From positions 1,302,001-1,366,000 of the forward strand of contig CAWAHF010000004.1 of assembly GCA_963781805.1 (NCBI GenBank): a stretch of 64,000 nucleotides of DNA, given 5' to 3'. This document shows, in pieces, positions 17,152 through 27,209 of the stretch (positions are counted from its first letter, which is position 1; the number at the start of each line of letters is the position of its first letter). The stretch is from JAFGPL01 sp963781805. GTDB lineage: Bacteria > Bacteroidota > Bacteroidia > Bacteroidales > UBA10428. Made by a program: the position numbers and the translations under genes. The notes below the pieces were generated by a model that saw only the letters and a list, made by a program, of their open reading frames with translations, was not told the origin of the DNA and did not search any database.

Positions 17152-18273
17152 ATGTTAATGAATAAAACTGCCAGATATATATTTATTATACTGGGTGTTG
17201 CAGTACTATTTTATATTCTTTGGTATTTTAAGAGTATTGTTGCCTATTTATTGATTTCTCTGGTACTTTCGTTAATTGGCAAACCGATTGTGGATATGTT
17301 AATGAAAATGCGAATCAGAAAATTCAGGTTGCCGGTATGGTTTTGTGCACTAGTAACTTTGATTTTTCTTTGGGTGATTTTTTTTAGTTTCTTTCGGATT
17401 TTTATTCCTGTTGTTGCAAATGAAACAAATTACCTGTCAGGTGTAAAAATCGAAACTCTTGTGAACGCAATGCAAGCCCCGATTGATAAAATCCAACTAA
17501 TGATAAGCAAATTTCAATTTGGCAGGGAAAACAATATTTCATTGGCTGAGACGCTTGCTGAGAAGCTTGAAAGTTTTTTTAGCGTTAATGCCATATCGAA
17601 TGTTTTCAGTTCTATTGCCAATTTACTTGGAAATATATTTATAGCAATATTTTCAATATCATTCATCACATTTTTCTTTCTGAAAGATGAGAAAATGTTT
17701 ACCAATGCCATTTTGCTTCTGGTTCCGGAAAAACATACAAAAGCATTTGAACATGCACTAAATTCTGTGAAATCTTTACTTATGAGATATTTTGTTGGAA
17801 TCCTGGCGCAAATAACCGGTATTATAACGTTGGTAACCTTGGGGCTTACGATCGTTGGAGTAGGATTTCGACACAGCCTGGTAATAGGTTTATTGGCAGG
17901 ATTTCTGAATGTTATTCCTTACCTTGGGCCGTTGTTCGGGGCAATTGTTGGTACATTATTGGGAATGATTACACACATAAATCTTGATTTTTACGAAAAG
18001 TTATTGCCCATGGCAGGTTATATGATATTGGTATTTATATCTGTGCAGGTAATTGATAATGTGATTTTTCAACCGCTAATTTTCTCAAAAAGTGTAAATG
18101 CACATCCAATGGAAATATTTCTGGTAATTATGATTGCCGGAAGCCTGGCAGGTATAGTAGGTATGATTCTGGCAATACCTGCCTATACAGTGATAAGGGT
18201 ATTCGCCAGAGAGTTTTTTAATCAATTCAGAGTCGTAAAACAACTCACAAAAAGAATGGATACAAAAAGTTGA
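17152..18273 (+). CDS. AI-2E family (DUF20) membrane permease
   Basis: A 373-residue inner-membrane protein of the AI-2E/UPF0118 family with about eight membrane segments. There are two or three N-terminal helices (FIILGVAVLFYILWY, YLLISLVLSLIG, VWFCALVTLIFLWVIFF), a soluble central region, then helices including FIAIFSISFITFFFLKDE and the GFLNVIPYLGPLFGAIVGTLLG core typical of the family. Family members export or import varied substrates, including AI-2 and Na+/H+ in individual cases; the substrate here is unknown. Two in-frame ATGs (17152, 17158) are both possible. The next gene begins 8 bases later. Confidence 0.88.
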   Translation: MLMNKTARYIFIILGVAVLFYILWYFKSIVAYLLISLVLSLIGKPIVDMLMKMRIRKFRLPVWFCALVTLIFLWVIFFSFFRIFIPVVANETNYLSGVKIETLVNAMQAPIDKIQLMISKFQFGRENNISLAETLAEKLESFFSVNAISNVFSSIANLLGNIFIAIFSISFITFFFLKDEKMFTNAILLLVPEKHTKAFEHALNSVKSLLMRYFVGILAQITGIITLVTLGLTIVGVGFRHSLVIGLLAGFLNVIPYLGPLFGAIVGTLLGMITHINLDFYEKLLPMAGYMILVFISVQVIDNVIFQPLIFSKSVNAHPMEIFLVIMIAGSLAGIVGMILAIPAYTVIRVFAREFFNQFRVVKQLTKRMDTKS

Positions 18274-18281
18274 ACTGATTG

Positions 18282-19676
18282 ATGATTAAGAAAATCCTAA
18301 AATATATTCTGGTACTTTTGGTTACGTTGCCTATCGCAGTTAAAGCTCAGTATGATTTTTCGGCAGATGTTACTGAGGGATGCGATTCGTTGACGGTAAA
18401 TTTTACATTTACTTCTACTGCTTCTGTAGATACTATTACCGATATTATCTGGGACTTATTCAAACCCGGTAGTTATGATACAACACATGCCGTTACAGAT
18501 ATCTTACAAGCAAAATATATTATCCCTTCAGATTATCCAGTTGCAGTATATATAAATAACGCAGATGATGCACCGGTTGCCGTAAAGAACAATTATATCA
18601 AATTACATCGAACAGTCACCGCAGATTTTACACGAAAAGATACAAATGAAATTGCCCCAAATTCCTATTTCTTTGAACATGTTGATCAGCCCTATGACAT
18701 TTTCACAACTTATGCTTATAACTGGAATTTTGGCGATGGTACAAATGGTACAGGAGAGGATATTATACACACATTTACTACTCCTGGCAATTTCAATGTT
18801 TCACTTAACGTAACTGACGGGTATGGATGTACAGATACAAAATCCACAAGTCTAACAATCCTTGCACCTCCTCCTGTACCCGATATTGCTGCAAATGTTA
18901 CAGAAGGGTGCGATTCGTTAAACGTATTATTCAGATTGATAAATGTTGACCCGGATACTATTTATACAGTGGTATGGGATTTCGGAAACGAATTGAGTGG
19001 TTCGGGTAAAAATCCGGATACAGTTTTATATCTTGCCGGGATTACTCCCACTGCAAGTTATAGCGTTCGGGCAATAATCAACGGCGATCCGGCAGACACC
19101 ATTGTAAAAACTAACATTATAACCATTCACCGCTCTGTGCGAGCCGCATTTAATTGTGTCGATACCTTATCGAACAGTACCAGTATTATTAAAGTATGTT
19201 ATAGTCTCGATCCTCTTTTTGATACTACAGCAACCTACCAGTATACCTGGAGTATGGAAGGATTCTCAGACAATAATGATATCAGACCATTGTATACATT
19301 TGCAAACGAGCCGGATACCGTAACGGGTTCCCTGACGATTGATGATTTGACAAACGGGTGCAGTAACATATCTGTCCAGACTGTAATACTTGCTCCTGAA
19401 ATTGAAATTCAGAATGTCTTTACGCCGAATGATGACGGCTTTAATGACTTTTTTGTTGTGAATAGCAATGGGAGCGTACTTTTAAATTTAAAGATATACA
19501 CCCGATCGGGTTTGCTGGTATTTGATGGTGATGGTACAGAAATTGTTTGGGATGGCAGAACGGAATCGGGAATCAAACTTGATACAGGAATATATTTTTA
19601 TATTTTAACATCCTCCGAAAAAGATGATCCTTTAGGAAAATATAACAAAACAGGTTTTATTTATCTGTTCAGGTAA
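18282..19676 (+). CDS. PKD-domain surface protein with CHU_C (T9SS type B) C terminus
   Basis: A 464-residue secreted protein. The signal peptide ends at KAQ (about residue 23). Two related segments, each opening TEGCDSL.V.F and leading to an IxWD or VWDFG strand, lie near residues 26-110 and 205-295; a PKD domain with YNWNFGDGTNGTGEDIIHTF lies between them. The C-terminal 90 residues form a CHU_C domain: NVFTPNDDGFNDFF, IYTRSGLLVFDGDG, WDGRTESGIKLDTGIYFY, ending FIYLFR. In Bacteroidota this domain directs T9SS export and surface attachment. TTG at 18279 also opens the frame; the ATG at 18282 is preferred. It follows the permease gene by 8 bases. Confidence 0.88.
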   Translation: MIKKILKYILVLLVTLPIAVKAQYDFSADVTEGCDSLTVNFTFTSTASVDTITDIIWDLFKPGSYDTTHAVTDILQAKYIIPSDYPVAVYINNADDAPVAVKNNYIKLHRTVTADFTRKDTNEIAPNSYFFEHVDQPYDIFTTYAYNWNFGDGTNGTGEDIIHTFTTPGNFNVSLNVTDGYGCTDTKSTSLTILAPPPVPDIAANVTEGCDSLNVLFRLINVDPDTIYTVVWDFGNELSGSGKNPDTVLYLAGITPTASYSVRAIINGDPADTIVKTNIITIHRSVRAAFNCVDTLSNSTSIIKVCYSLDPLFDTTATYQYTWSMEGFSDNNDIRPLYTFANEPDTVTGSLTIDDLTNGCSNISVQTVILAPEIEIQNVFTPNDDGFNDFFVVNSNGSVLLNLKIYTRSGLLVFDGDGTEIVWDGRTESGIKLDTGIYFYILTSSEKDDPLGKYNKTGFIYLFR

Positions 19677-19918
19677 TACTTATCAATTGCAACCTTTCCC
19701 TGTTATACAACAATTAAAAATCAAAAATAACTCAATGTATTATTTATTGTGTTGATATATAGTCATTTAATCTATGCTAGTATAAATAATGTATTTTTTT
19801 TTATTAATTTTATTCAGTCCATATTTTATTTCATAATTTTAAAAGTTCAATTCTAATGCAAAATAAATGCTGAAGAATCATGAACTGCTAAATGAAATAA
19901 ACCCTAATAAAATAACAT

Positions 19919-21109
19919 ATGGTTAAACCCTACAAGACTATTTCCCACCTGATAATCCACAGGCTGTTAAAGGTTTATTTACTTTCTTTTTCATTTTTGA
20001 TTATTATTTCATTTGTACTGAAAGCAGGAGAAAATTTTCCGGATAAAATTAACGTTACAGGAAAAGACACATCTTATGTACTGAATTCCAGTAATATTAA
20101 GAAAGGAGAGCGTATTTTTTATGGTTTGTTAGGTAATCACGAAAACACTCAAACCTGTGTCTCTTGTCATAATATAAAGATGTTAGACACACTTAACTGG
20201 AATCCTTCAGCGCTTGATATTGCAACTTCCTATTACCAAAAAACCACCGAGGATTTTAAAAATGTATTAATGAATCCCTCTGGTAAAAAAATGATTGAAG
20301 TCCATAAAAACTATGATTTTAGTGATGATGAAATCGTTATGCTGAAAGGATTCCTAAATGAGTATTATGAGATGGGCGGTATTAAGCCGAAACCTGTCAT
20401 CAGCAAACTTCTTATTTTTATCGGTCTTTTAATCCTTCTGATTTTACCGATAGTTGATTTATTGTTTACCAAAATAATCAGGTTCCGGATAATTCATTTG
20501 GTTGTAATTCTGGGATCTCTGTTCTTTATTACCAAAACAATAGTAATTGATTCGATAGCATTAGGTAGACAAAAAAATTATATGCCGGTGCAACCCATTA
20601 AATTTTCTCACCATGTACACGCAGGTATAAACGGCACCGATTGTTTGTATTGTCATAACACTGCCGAATATGGCAAATCTGCAGGTATTCCATCACTGAA
20701 TGTATGTTGGAATTGTCATACGATTGTAAGGGAAGGAACTAATTCGGGAAAATTTGAAATAAATAAAATTGTTGTTGCGCATGAACAAACCAGGCAACCT
20801 ATTCGTTGGATAAGAATTCATAATTTACCGGATCATGTATTTTTTAGTCATGCACAACATGTGGGAGCAGGAAAGCTCGAATGCGAGGAATGTCATGGAC
20901 CCGTAAAAGATATAGATGTAATGTACGAATATAATGATTTGTCTATGGGTTGGTGTCTGAACTGTCATCGTACCAAACGGGTACAGTTTACTGAAAATAA
21001 ATATTACGGGATATTTAAAGAATATCATGAAAAAATTAAAAATGGGGTGATGGACTCTGTGACAGTGGAACAAATCGGTGGAACAAATTGCCAGAGGTGT
21101 CATTATTAA
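19919..21109 (+). CDS. actA: Alternative complex III subunit A, multihaem cytochrome c
   Basis: ActA is the haem-carrying subunit of alternative complex III, which oxidises quinol and passes electrons to cytochrome c or an oxidase. Six CxxCH motifs are visible: CVSCH near residue 79, then CLYCH (241), CWNCH (263), CEECH (321), CLNCH (346) and CQRCH (391). The last five make up the canonical pentahaem module; the first belongs to a separate N-terminal cytochrome-like domain. An N-terminal hydrophobic segment (about 18-38) and two internal ones (about 160-180 and 190-205) place it on the periplasmic side of the inner membrane. It is first in the act operon; actB starts 16 bases after its stop. 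Confidence 0.93.
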   Translation: MVKPYKTISHLIIHRLLKVYLLSFSFLIIISFVLKAGENFPDKINVTGKDTSYVLNSSNIKKGERIFYGLLGNHENTQTCVSCHNIKMLDTLNWNPSALDIATSYYQKTTEDFKNVLMNPSGKKMIEVHKNYDFSDDEIVMLKGFLNEYYEMGGIKPKPVISKLLIFIGLLILLILPIVDLLFTKIIRFRIIHLVVILGSLFFITKTIVIDSIALGRQKNYMPVQPIKFSHHVHAGINGTDCLYCHNTAEYGKSAGIPSLNVCWNCHTIVREGTNSGKFEINKIVVAHEQTRQPIRWIRIHNLPDHVFFSHAQHVGAGKLECEECHGPVKDIDVMYEYNDLSMGWCLNCHRTKRVQFTENKYYGIFKEYHEKIKNGVMDSVTVEQIGGTNCQRCHY

Positions 21110-21125
21110 ATTGATTTATTGCCGG

Positions 21126-24092
21126 ATGGAAAAGAAATATTACAAAAGTCTCGATGAACTCAAAGGAAAGCCGATTGATATCAATGCCGGGAAGGTGAAT
21201 GGCGGACTGGATGATTTATTTGATGACAATACTATAAAATTATCCTCTTCCAGAAGAGATTTTTTAAAAATTTTCGGATTCAGCCTTGCTTCAGCTGCCA
21301 TTGCAGCAAGTTGTGAACAACCCGTCAGAAAAGCTATCCCCTATTTAATAAAACCTGAAACCGTCACCCCCGGAAATGCCAGCTATTATGCGTCCACATT
21401 TTATGACGGAAGTGATTATTGCAGCATACTGGTAAAAGTAAGAGACGGACGCCCCATTAAAATAGAAGGTAATAATCTGTCTTCGGTTACCAGGGGCGGC
21501 ACCAATGCCCGTACACAAGCTTCTGTGCTGAGTCTGTACGATACTGCAAGATACCAGGAACCTGCAATAGATGGTAAAAAAACAACATGGGAAGAAATAG
21601 ATGAGAATATTGTATCGAAACTTAATGAACTTTCAAAACAAAAAAAACAGATTGTACTCCTGACCTATTCTGTTATAAGTCCTTCAACCAGGGCTGTGAT
21701 TAAAGAGTTTCTAACCAATTATCCTACCGCGAAGCATGTTCAGTACGACGCAATGTCTGCCTCTGGTATTCTCGAAGCCAATGAGCTTGTTTGGGGACAG
21801 CGAATAATTCCATCCTATCATTTTGAAAATGCAAAAGTAATTGTTGGTTTCGGTGCAGATTTCCTTGGATCATGGCTTTCTCCGGTGGAATTTACCAAAC
21901 AGTATATCCAGGGAAGAAAGGTTTCCAGGGAACAAAAAACTATGTCCAGGCATATTCACTTTGAAGGCGTAATGTCTCTTACCGGTAGTAATGCAGACGA
22001 AAGAATTATTATTAAACCCTCACAGGAAAAAGCAATCCTGATACGTTTGTTTAAAAAACTTAATGGCGAAGAATTTAATTCATCAGACAATTTGCCCGAT
22101 ATTTCAGGAATTGCAGATGAATTACTTGCGAATAAAAGGAAATCGCTGGTTCTTTCAGGTTCAAACGATATTGAATGTCAGGTTTTGGTAAATGAAATAA
22201 ATCAATTGCTGGAAAATTATGGTTCAACCATCGATCTAACTATCCCCTTGTACATTCGACAGGGTATCGACAGTGAACTATCTGAGTTGGTTGATTCGAT
22301 GAACAAATCGGAAGTTGGCGGAATAATTGTGTATGGCGTCAATCCCGTATTTGATTATCCGGAATCTGATAAATTCCGGGAGGGATTAAAAAAATGTAAA
22401 CTTTCGGTTTCTCTGGCAAATCTGAAAGATGAAACTGCCGAATCAGTTCAATATCTTTGTCCGGATAATTATTACCTGGAATCATGGAATGATGCGGAAA
22501 TCAAAAAAGGATTTTTCAGTCTTGCCCAACCAGCAATCCGTCCTATATTCAATACCAGAACTGCACAGGACAGCCTGTTAAAATGGTCCGGCAACGAAAC
22601 TACCTTCTACGAATATCTGAAAGACCACTGGAAAAAAGCCATATTCCCTTTGACAAAATCTTCCGGTACATTTTACCGGTTTTGGGTAAAAAGCTTACAG
22701 GACGGTGTTTTTGAAACTCCTGTAAAAAACTTATCCCTGGTTATTTATGACAATGCACCTCTGGAAAAGATATTGACGAACTATCAGGATCAGGAGGAAA
22801 ATGTTTATGAACTGGTACTATACGAAAATATAAGCGTTGGCAGTGGAAAACAAGCCAATAATCCCTGGTTGCAGGAATTACCCGATCCTGTTTCAAAAGT
22901 TTGCTGGGATAATTATGCCGCCATCTCTCCCAGACTTGCCAATGAACTTTCACTGGAAAACGGAAATCTTATCGTCATTAATAATTCTTACACCCTGCCT
23001 GTTTTGGTGCAACCCGGACAGGAATATAAAACCATTGGTGTGGCCATGGGCTATGGAAGAACAAAAGCAGGTCAGGTGGCCGATGATGTTGGAGTCAATG
23101 TGTTCCCGTTGGTTCAATTTTCAGGTACAAGGCTTTATTCGGTGAAAAATATCCAGCTGGCTGTAAAACCGGGATCGTATATCCTTGCTATGACACAAAC
23201 CCATCATTCCATGGAAGGAAGAGCGATAATCAGAGAAACCACGCTGGAAGAATACATTAAAAATCCTGGTTCAGGGAACGAAATGCACGAAGAAGCCGAA
23301 AAAAATAATTTCAGCCTGTACAAACAGCATAAATTCCCTGGACACCATTGGGGTATGGGAATTGATCTGAATTCCTGTATTGGCTGCAGCGCCTGTGTGA
23401 TAGCCTGTTCGGCTGAAAATAATGTTCCGGTGGTTGGTAAAATCGAAGTTCACCGGGTACATGAAATGCATTGGATTCGGATTGACAGGTATTACAACGG
23501 TAATTCCGATAATCCCGAAGTGGTTCGCCAACCGGTGATGTGCCAGCATTGTGACAATGCCCCATGCGAAAATGTTTGTCCGGTAGCGGCTACCAATCAC
23601 AGTGATGAAGGCCTTAATCAGATGGTTTATAACCGTTGCATTGGTACAAGATATTGTAATAACAATTGCCCGTACAAAGTGCGAAGATTTAACTTCTGGG
23701 ATTATACAAAAGCAGATTCAATTCCTGACAATACCAAGGATATTGAAGGAATGACCCTTGATTTGAGACGTATGGTGTTAAATCCGGATGTTACGGTGAG
23801 AGCGAAAGGTGTAATCGAAAAATGCTCTATGTGTGTGCAACGAATACAGGAAAAGAAATTAAATGCCAAACTCGAAAACAGAAAACTGGAAGATGGCGAA
23901 ATTATCACAGCCTGCGCACAGGCTTGCCCTGCAGATGCTATTGTTTTCGGTGATCTGAATGATCCGGAGAGCCGGATTTCCAACATGTTTAAGAATGAAA
24001 GAAACTATCACCTGCTTGAAGAAATACATACGTTGCCTTCTGTAGGTTATCTGACGAAAGTAAGAAACAGCAAACATAATGAACTAACTTAA
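21126..24092 (+). CDS. actB: Alternative complex III subunit B, molybdopterin-like/iron-sulfur fusion
   Basis: ActB fuses a molybdopterin-oxidoreductase-like domain, which lacks the cofactor in known ACIII structures, to a four-cluster ferredoxin domain. The N terminus has a Tat-type signal (SSRRDFLKIFGFSLASAAIAAS). The Cys groups of the C-terminal part are CIGCSACVIAC (about residue 750), CQHCDNAPCENVCP (805), CIGTRYCNNNCP (837), and CSMC (899) with CAQACP (929). The length is 988 residues from the ATG at 21126. An upstream ATG at 21078 would overlap actA and add unrelated residues, so it is rejected. It sits between actA and actC. Confidence 0.95.
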   Translation: MEKKYYKSLDELKGKPIDINAGKVNGGLDDLFDDNTIKLSSSRRDFLKIFGFSLASAAIAASCEQPVRKAIPYLIKPETVTPGNASYYASTFYDGSDYCSILVKVRDGRPIKIEGNNLSSVTRGGTNARTQASVLSLYDTARYQEPAIDGKKTTWEEIDENIVSKLNELSKQKKQIVLLTYSVISPSTRAVIKEFLTNYPTAKHVQYDAMSASGILEANELVWGQRIIPSYHFENAKVIVGFGADFLGSWLSPVEFTKQYIQGRKVSREQKTMSRHIHFEGVMSLTGSNADERIIIKPSQEKAILIRLFKKLNGEEFNSSDNLPDISGIADELLANKRKSLVLSGSNDIECQVLVNEINQLLENYGSTIDLTIPLYIRQGIDSELSELVDSMNKSEVGGIIVYGVNPVFDYPESDKFREGLKKCKLSVSLANLKDETAESVQYLCPDNYYLESWNDAEIKKGFFSLAQPAIRPIFNTRTAQDSLLKWSGNETTFYEYLKDHWKKAIFPLTKSSGTFYRFWVKSLQDGVFETPVKNLSLVIYDNAPLEKILTNYQDQEENVYELVLYENISVGSGKQANNPWLQELPDPVSKVCWDNYAAISPRLANELSLENGNLIVINNSYTLPVLVQPGQEYKTIGVAMGYGRTKAGQVADDVGVNVFPLVQFSGTRLYSVKNIQLAVKPGSYILAMTQTHHSMEGRAIIRETTLEEYIKNPGSGNEMHEEAEKNNFSLYKQHKFPGHHWGMGIDLNSCIGCSACVIACSAENNVPVVGKIEVHRVHEMHWIRIDRYYNGNSDNPEVVRQPVMCQHCDNAPCENVCPVAATNHSDEGLNQMVYNRCIGTRYCNNNCPYKVRRFNFWDYTKADSIPDNTKDIEGMTLDLRRMVLNPDVTVRAKGVIEKCSMCVQRIQEKKLNAKLENRKLEDGEIITACAQACPADAIVFGDLNDPESRISNMFKNERNYHLLEEIHTLPSVGYLTKVRNSKHNELT

Positions 24093-24124
24093 TTTGAATA
24101 TAAATTAACCCACTGTAACAGACA

Positions 24125-25489
24125 ATGTATAATTCTCCGTTAAGAGAACCTTTGATAAAAGGGACCAAAACCTACTCAAAAATAACCGAGGATATCAGCC
24201 GGCCTATGGCTGGAAAGCCTGGTAAATTCTGGTATATTGGCATTACCATTGCAGGTCTGGCTTCACTTTGTGGAGCTGTTGCTACATTCGTCACCATCTG
24301 GTGGGGTATCGGCACCTGGGGAGAAAACAGAACCGTAGGCTGGGCCTGGGATATTACGAACTTTGTCTGGTGGGTTGGTATCGGCCATGCCGGAACATTT
24401 ATATCAGCCATTCTGTTGCTTTTCAGGCAAAAATGGAGGAATAGCATTAACCGTTCTGCCGAAGCAATGACTTTAATTGCTATTATGTGTGCCGGCTTTT
24501 TCCCGCTTATTCACATGGGTAGATTATTGTTGGGATTTTTTATTTTCCCTTATCCGAATACGCGTGGAATATGGGTAAATTTTAATTCTCCTTTATTATG
24601 GGATGTATTTGCCATTACTACTTATTTTCTGGTTTCTCTACTGTTTTGGTATGTGGGTTTAATTCCTGATTTGGGGACTATCAGAGACCGGGCAGTTAGC
24701 AAAATTAAAAAATTTATGTATGGTTTGCTAAGTTTCGGGTGGACGGGTTCCGCCAGACACTGGTCCAGACATGAATCTCTGAGTCTGATTCTTGCAGGGC
24801 TTGCAGCGCCATTGGTATTATCCGTACATTCCATTGTAAGTATGGATTTCGCCACCTCGATCGTTCCGGGATGGCATACTACAATTTTCCCGCCTTATTT
24901 TGTAGCCGGCGCTATTTTTTCAGGTTTTGCAATGGTTCTCACCTTGCTTATCGTCACCCGTAAAGCCTTAAACCTTGAAGATTATATTACGATCAGTCAT
25001 ATCGAGTCTATGAACAAGGTGATTATTGCCACAGGTTCAATTGTAGGTATCGCCTATCTAACCGAATTGTTCATGTCATGGTATTCAGGGGTTCCTTATG
25101 AAAGATATGCGTTCATGAACCGGGCGATGGGACCTTATGCCTGGGCTTACTGGATTATGATGACGTGCAATGTGATTAGCCCGCAGTTATTATGGATTAA
25201 AAAGCTCAGAAGAAACCTTGTGTTTACGTTTATTCTTTCCATATTTATTAACATCGGGATGTGGTTTGAACGATTTGTCATTATTGTTACCTCATTGCAT
25301 CGTGATTATCTGCCTTCGAGCTGGACTATGTATTCGCCAACTATCGTGGAAATAGGTCTTTTTGTAGGTACGCTTGGAATATTCTTTTCATTATTTTTAA
25401 TGTTTATCAGGGTCTTTCCGGTTATAGCCATTGCTGAAGTCAAATCTGTGTTAAAAAGTTCATCCGAAAAACCACCCCACGAATCATGA
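24125..25489 (+). CDS. actC: Alternative complex III subunit C, NrfD-like quinol-binding membrane protein
   Basis: ActC is the NrfD/PsrC-type integral membrane subunit of alternative complex III and holds a quinol site. The 454 residues form about ten membrane helices, for example ITIAGLASLCGAVATFVTIW, WWVGIGHAGTFISAILLLF, LIAIMCAGFFPLIHMGR and LILAGLAAPLVLSVHSIVSMDFA. The segment IVPGWHTTIFPPYFVAGAIFSGFAMVLTL is characteristic of the NrfD group in this complex. The stop codon overlaps the actD start (ATGA at 25486-25489), showing translational coupling. Confidence 0.95.
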   Translation: MYNSPLREPLIKGTKTYSKITEDISRPMAGKPGKFWYIGITIAGLASLCGAVATFVTIWWGIGTWGENRTVGWAWDITNFVWWVGIGHAGTFISAILLLFRQKWRNSINRSAEAMTLIAIMCAGFFPLIHMGRLLLGFFIFPYPNTRGIWVNFNSPLLWDVFAITTYFLVSLLFWYVGLIPDLGTIRDRAVSKIKKFMYGLLSFGWTGSARHWSRHESLSLILAGLAAPLVLSVHSIVSMDFATSIVPGWHTTIFPPYFVAGAIFSGFAMVLTLLIVTRKALNLEDYITISHIESMNKVIIATGSIVGIAYLTELFMSWYSGVPYERYAFMNRAMGPYAWAYWIMMTCNVISPQLLWIKKLRRNLVFTFILSIFINIGMWFERFVIIVTSLHRDYLPSSWTMYSPTIVEIGLFVGTLGIFFSLFLMFIRVFPVIAIAEVKSVLKSSSEKPPHES

Positions 25490-26010
25490 AAAAAGAGCCA
25501 AAATATATATCAGCTTATTATACTGATGAGAGTGACCTGTTAATGGGGATAAGGCAATTACAGGAACAGAAGGTAAAAATTCTGGATGTTTTAACGCCAT
25601 TTCCAGTGCATGGCCTTGATAAATTACTGGCATACAGAAGATCATGGATTCCCAGGATAGGATTTATCGGGGGAGCAATTGGTGGTTTTTGTGGTTTTAT
25701 TTTTCAAACCTGGGTTTTTACCAGTTCCTACCCGTTAAATATCGGTGGAAAACCCTATTTTGCAGTTCCGTCATTTATACCGGTAACGTTTGAATGCACG
25801 GTGCTGTTTGCTGCTTTTTCCATGGTTTTTGCATTCCTGTTCAAGTCAAAACTTGGGCTTGGAACAAAAAACAAAATATACGATCTTAAAATTACAGATG
25901 ACAGATTTGTAATCGTAACAGATATTGACGAATTGGGTCAGGATGAGATAAATGATACAGCAAAAATGATTACCGAATCAGGTGCCGAAATTTTAGAAAC
26001 CAGTTCATAA
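25486..26010 (+). CDS. actD: Alternative complex III subunit D (DUF3341)
   Basis: A 174-residue membrane subunit of alternative complex III. It begins with a soluble alpha/beta part (SAYYTDESDLLMGIRQLQEQKVKILDVLTPFPVHGLD), followed by two membrane helices (RIGFIGGAIGGFCGFIFQTWVF and VTFECTVLFAAFSMVFAFLF), and ends with a second alpha/beta segment (FVIVTDIDE). The FPVHGLD motif is diagnostic for DUF3341/ActD. In known structures it packs against ActC. It overlaps actC by four bases and is followed by the actF-like gene after 19 bases. Confidence 0.94.
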   Translation: MKKEPKYISAYYTDESDLLMGIRQLQEQKVKILDVLTPFPVHGLDKLLAYRRSWIPRIGFIGGAIGGFCGFIFQTWVFTSSYPLNIGGKPYFAVPSFIPVTFECTVLFAAFSMVFAFLFKSKLGLGTKNKIYDLKITDDRFVIVTDIDELGQDEINDTAKMITESGAEILETSS

Positions 26011-26029
26011 AACCGAAAATGAAAATTCA

Positions 26030-27199
26030 ATGAAAGAAAAGTTTCTGTTTACATCCAAATTCAAGATCCCGTTAATTATTCTGATGGGTATCGGACTGAT
26101 AACTCTTTTGGCAGGAATTTTCAACTATGGATTCAATACACGTTTTTGGGCAAATATATTATTGAATAACTATTATTTTATGGCCATTGCACTCGCTGCA
26201 GTGTTTTTTATAGCAGTTCATACGATTGGAGAATCCGGTTGGCAGACAAGCATACAGCGAATCCCCGAAGCAATGGGGACTTTCTTATCATTTTCGGTGG
26301 TATTATTCTTAATCATGTTTGTCTTTGGTAGCAATGAATTATATCATTGGACCCATAAAGCGGAATTGGATTCTGTTCTGAAGGGAAAAACTGCATACCT
26401 AAACCTGCCATTTTTTTATATCAGGTACCTGGTATACTTTACCGGTTGGATTTTGTTATCCACACTGATAAGAAAATATTCTGTCCGTTTGGATATGAAA
26501 AATGATTTAATGTACTTTAAAAAGGTAAGAACATTTTCAGCAATATTTGTAGTTTTCTATGCGCTAACAGTATCCACATCAAGCTGGGATTGGTTAATGT
26601 CGATTGATGCCCATTGGTTCAGTACCATGTTTGGCTGGTACATATTCTCGGGGATGCTGGTAAGCAGCGTGGCAATGATTATTATAATCCTGCTTATATT
26701 AAAAATCGCTGGATATATGAACCATGTAAATAAAGAACATTTGCATGATCTTGGTAAATATCTTTTTGCATTCAGTATCCTCTGGACCTATCTTTGGTTT
26801 TCTCAATATCTGCTTATCTGGTATGGTAACCTGCCTGAAGAAACAACTTATTTTGTGCAGCGTCTGCAGGAATATAAGGTATTGTTCTTTGTAAATCTAA
26901 TCGTCAACTTTGGATTGCCATTTCTTGTTCTGATGACCAGAAATTCTAAACGGATACCATGGATACTTGGTTTGGCAGCCATTATTGTGCTCATCGGCCA
27001 TTGGATTGATTATTTTCTGGTGATTATGCCGGGAACCACCGGCGGCATTATTGAAATTGGATTCTTTGAAGTAGGATTAACTTTGGGTTACCTCGGTTTT
27101 TTTCTGTATGTTGTATTTTATTCGCTTACAAAAGCAAATCTTATTCCGGTGAATCATCCCTTTTTTAAAGAAAGTCTCGAATATCATACCAATTATTAA
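26030..27199 (+). CDS. actF: Alternative complex III subunit F, ActC-like membrane protein
   Basis: A 389-residue integral membrane protein with about ten helices, matching ActF, the second NrfD-like subunit of alternative complex III. Characteristic segments are FMAIALAAVFFIAVHTIGESGWQTSIQRIPEAMG, STSSWDWLMSIDAHWFSTMFGWYIFSG, FAFSILWTYLWFSQYLLIWYGNLPEE and GHWIDYFLVIMPGTTG. In the operon order usual for Bacteroidota, actE precedes actF; here actF comes before actE, 10 bases away. No reading-frame damage is seen. Confidence 0.92.
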   Translation: MKEKFLFTSKFKIPLIILMGIGLITLLAGIFNYGFNTRFWANILLNNYYFMAIALAAVFFIAVHTIGESGWQTSIQRIPEAMGTFLSFSVVLFLIMFVFGSNELYHWTHKAELDSVLKGKTAYLNLPFFYIRYLVYFTGWILLSTLIRKYSVRLDMKNDLMYFKKVRTFSAIFVVFYALTVSTSSWDWLMSIDAHWFSTMFGWYIFSGMLVSSVAMIIIILLILKIAGYMNHVNKEHLHDLGKYLFAFSILWTYLWFSQYLLIWYGNLPEETTYFVQRLQEYKVLFFVNLIVNFGLPFLVLMTRNSKRIPWILGLAAIIVLIGHWIDYFLVIMPGTTGGIIEIGFFEVGLTLGYLGFFLYVVFYSLTKANLIPVNHPFFKESLEYHTNY

Positions 27200-27209
27200 A
27201 ATTTGCATT

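Noticed and set aside
21078..21125. Upstream ATG start for actB
   Set aside because: It would overlap the 3' end of actA and add 16 residues unlike the ActB N terminus; the ATG at 21126 gives the typical start.
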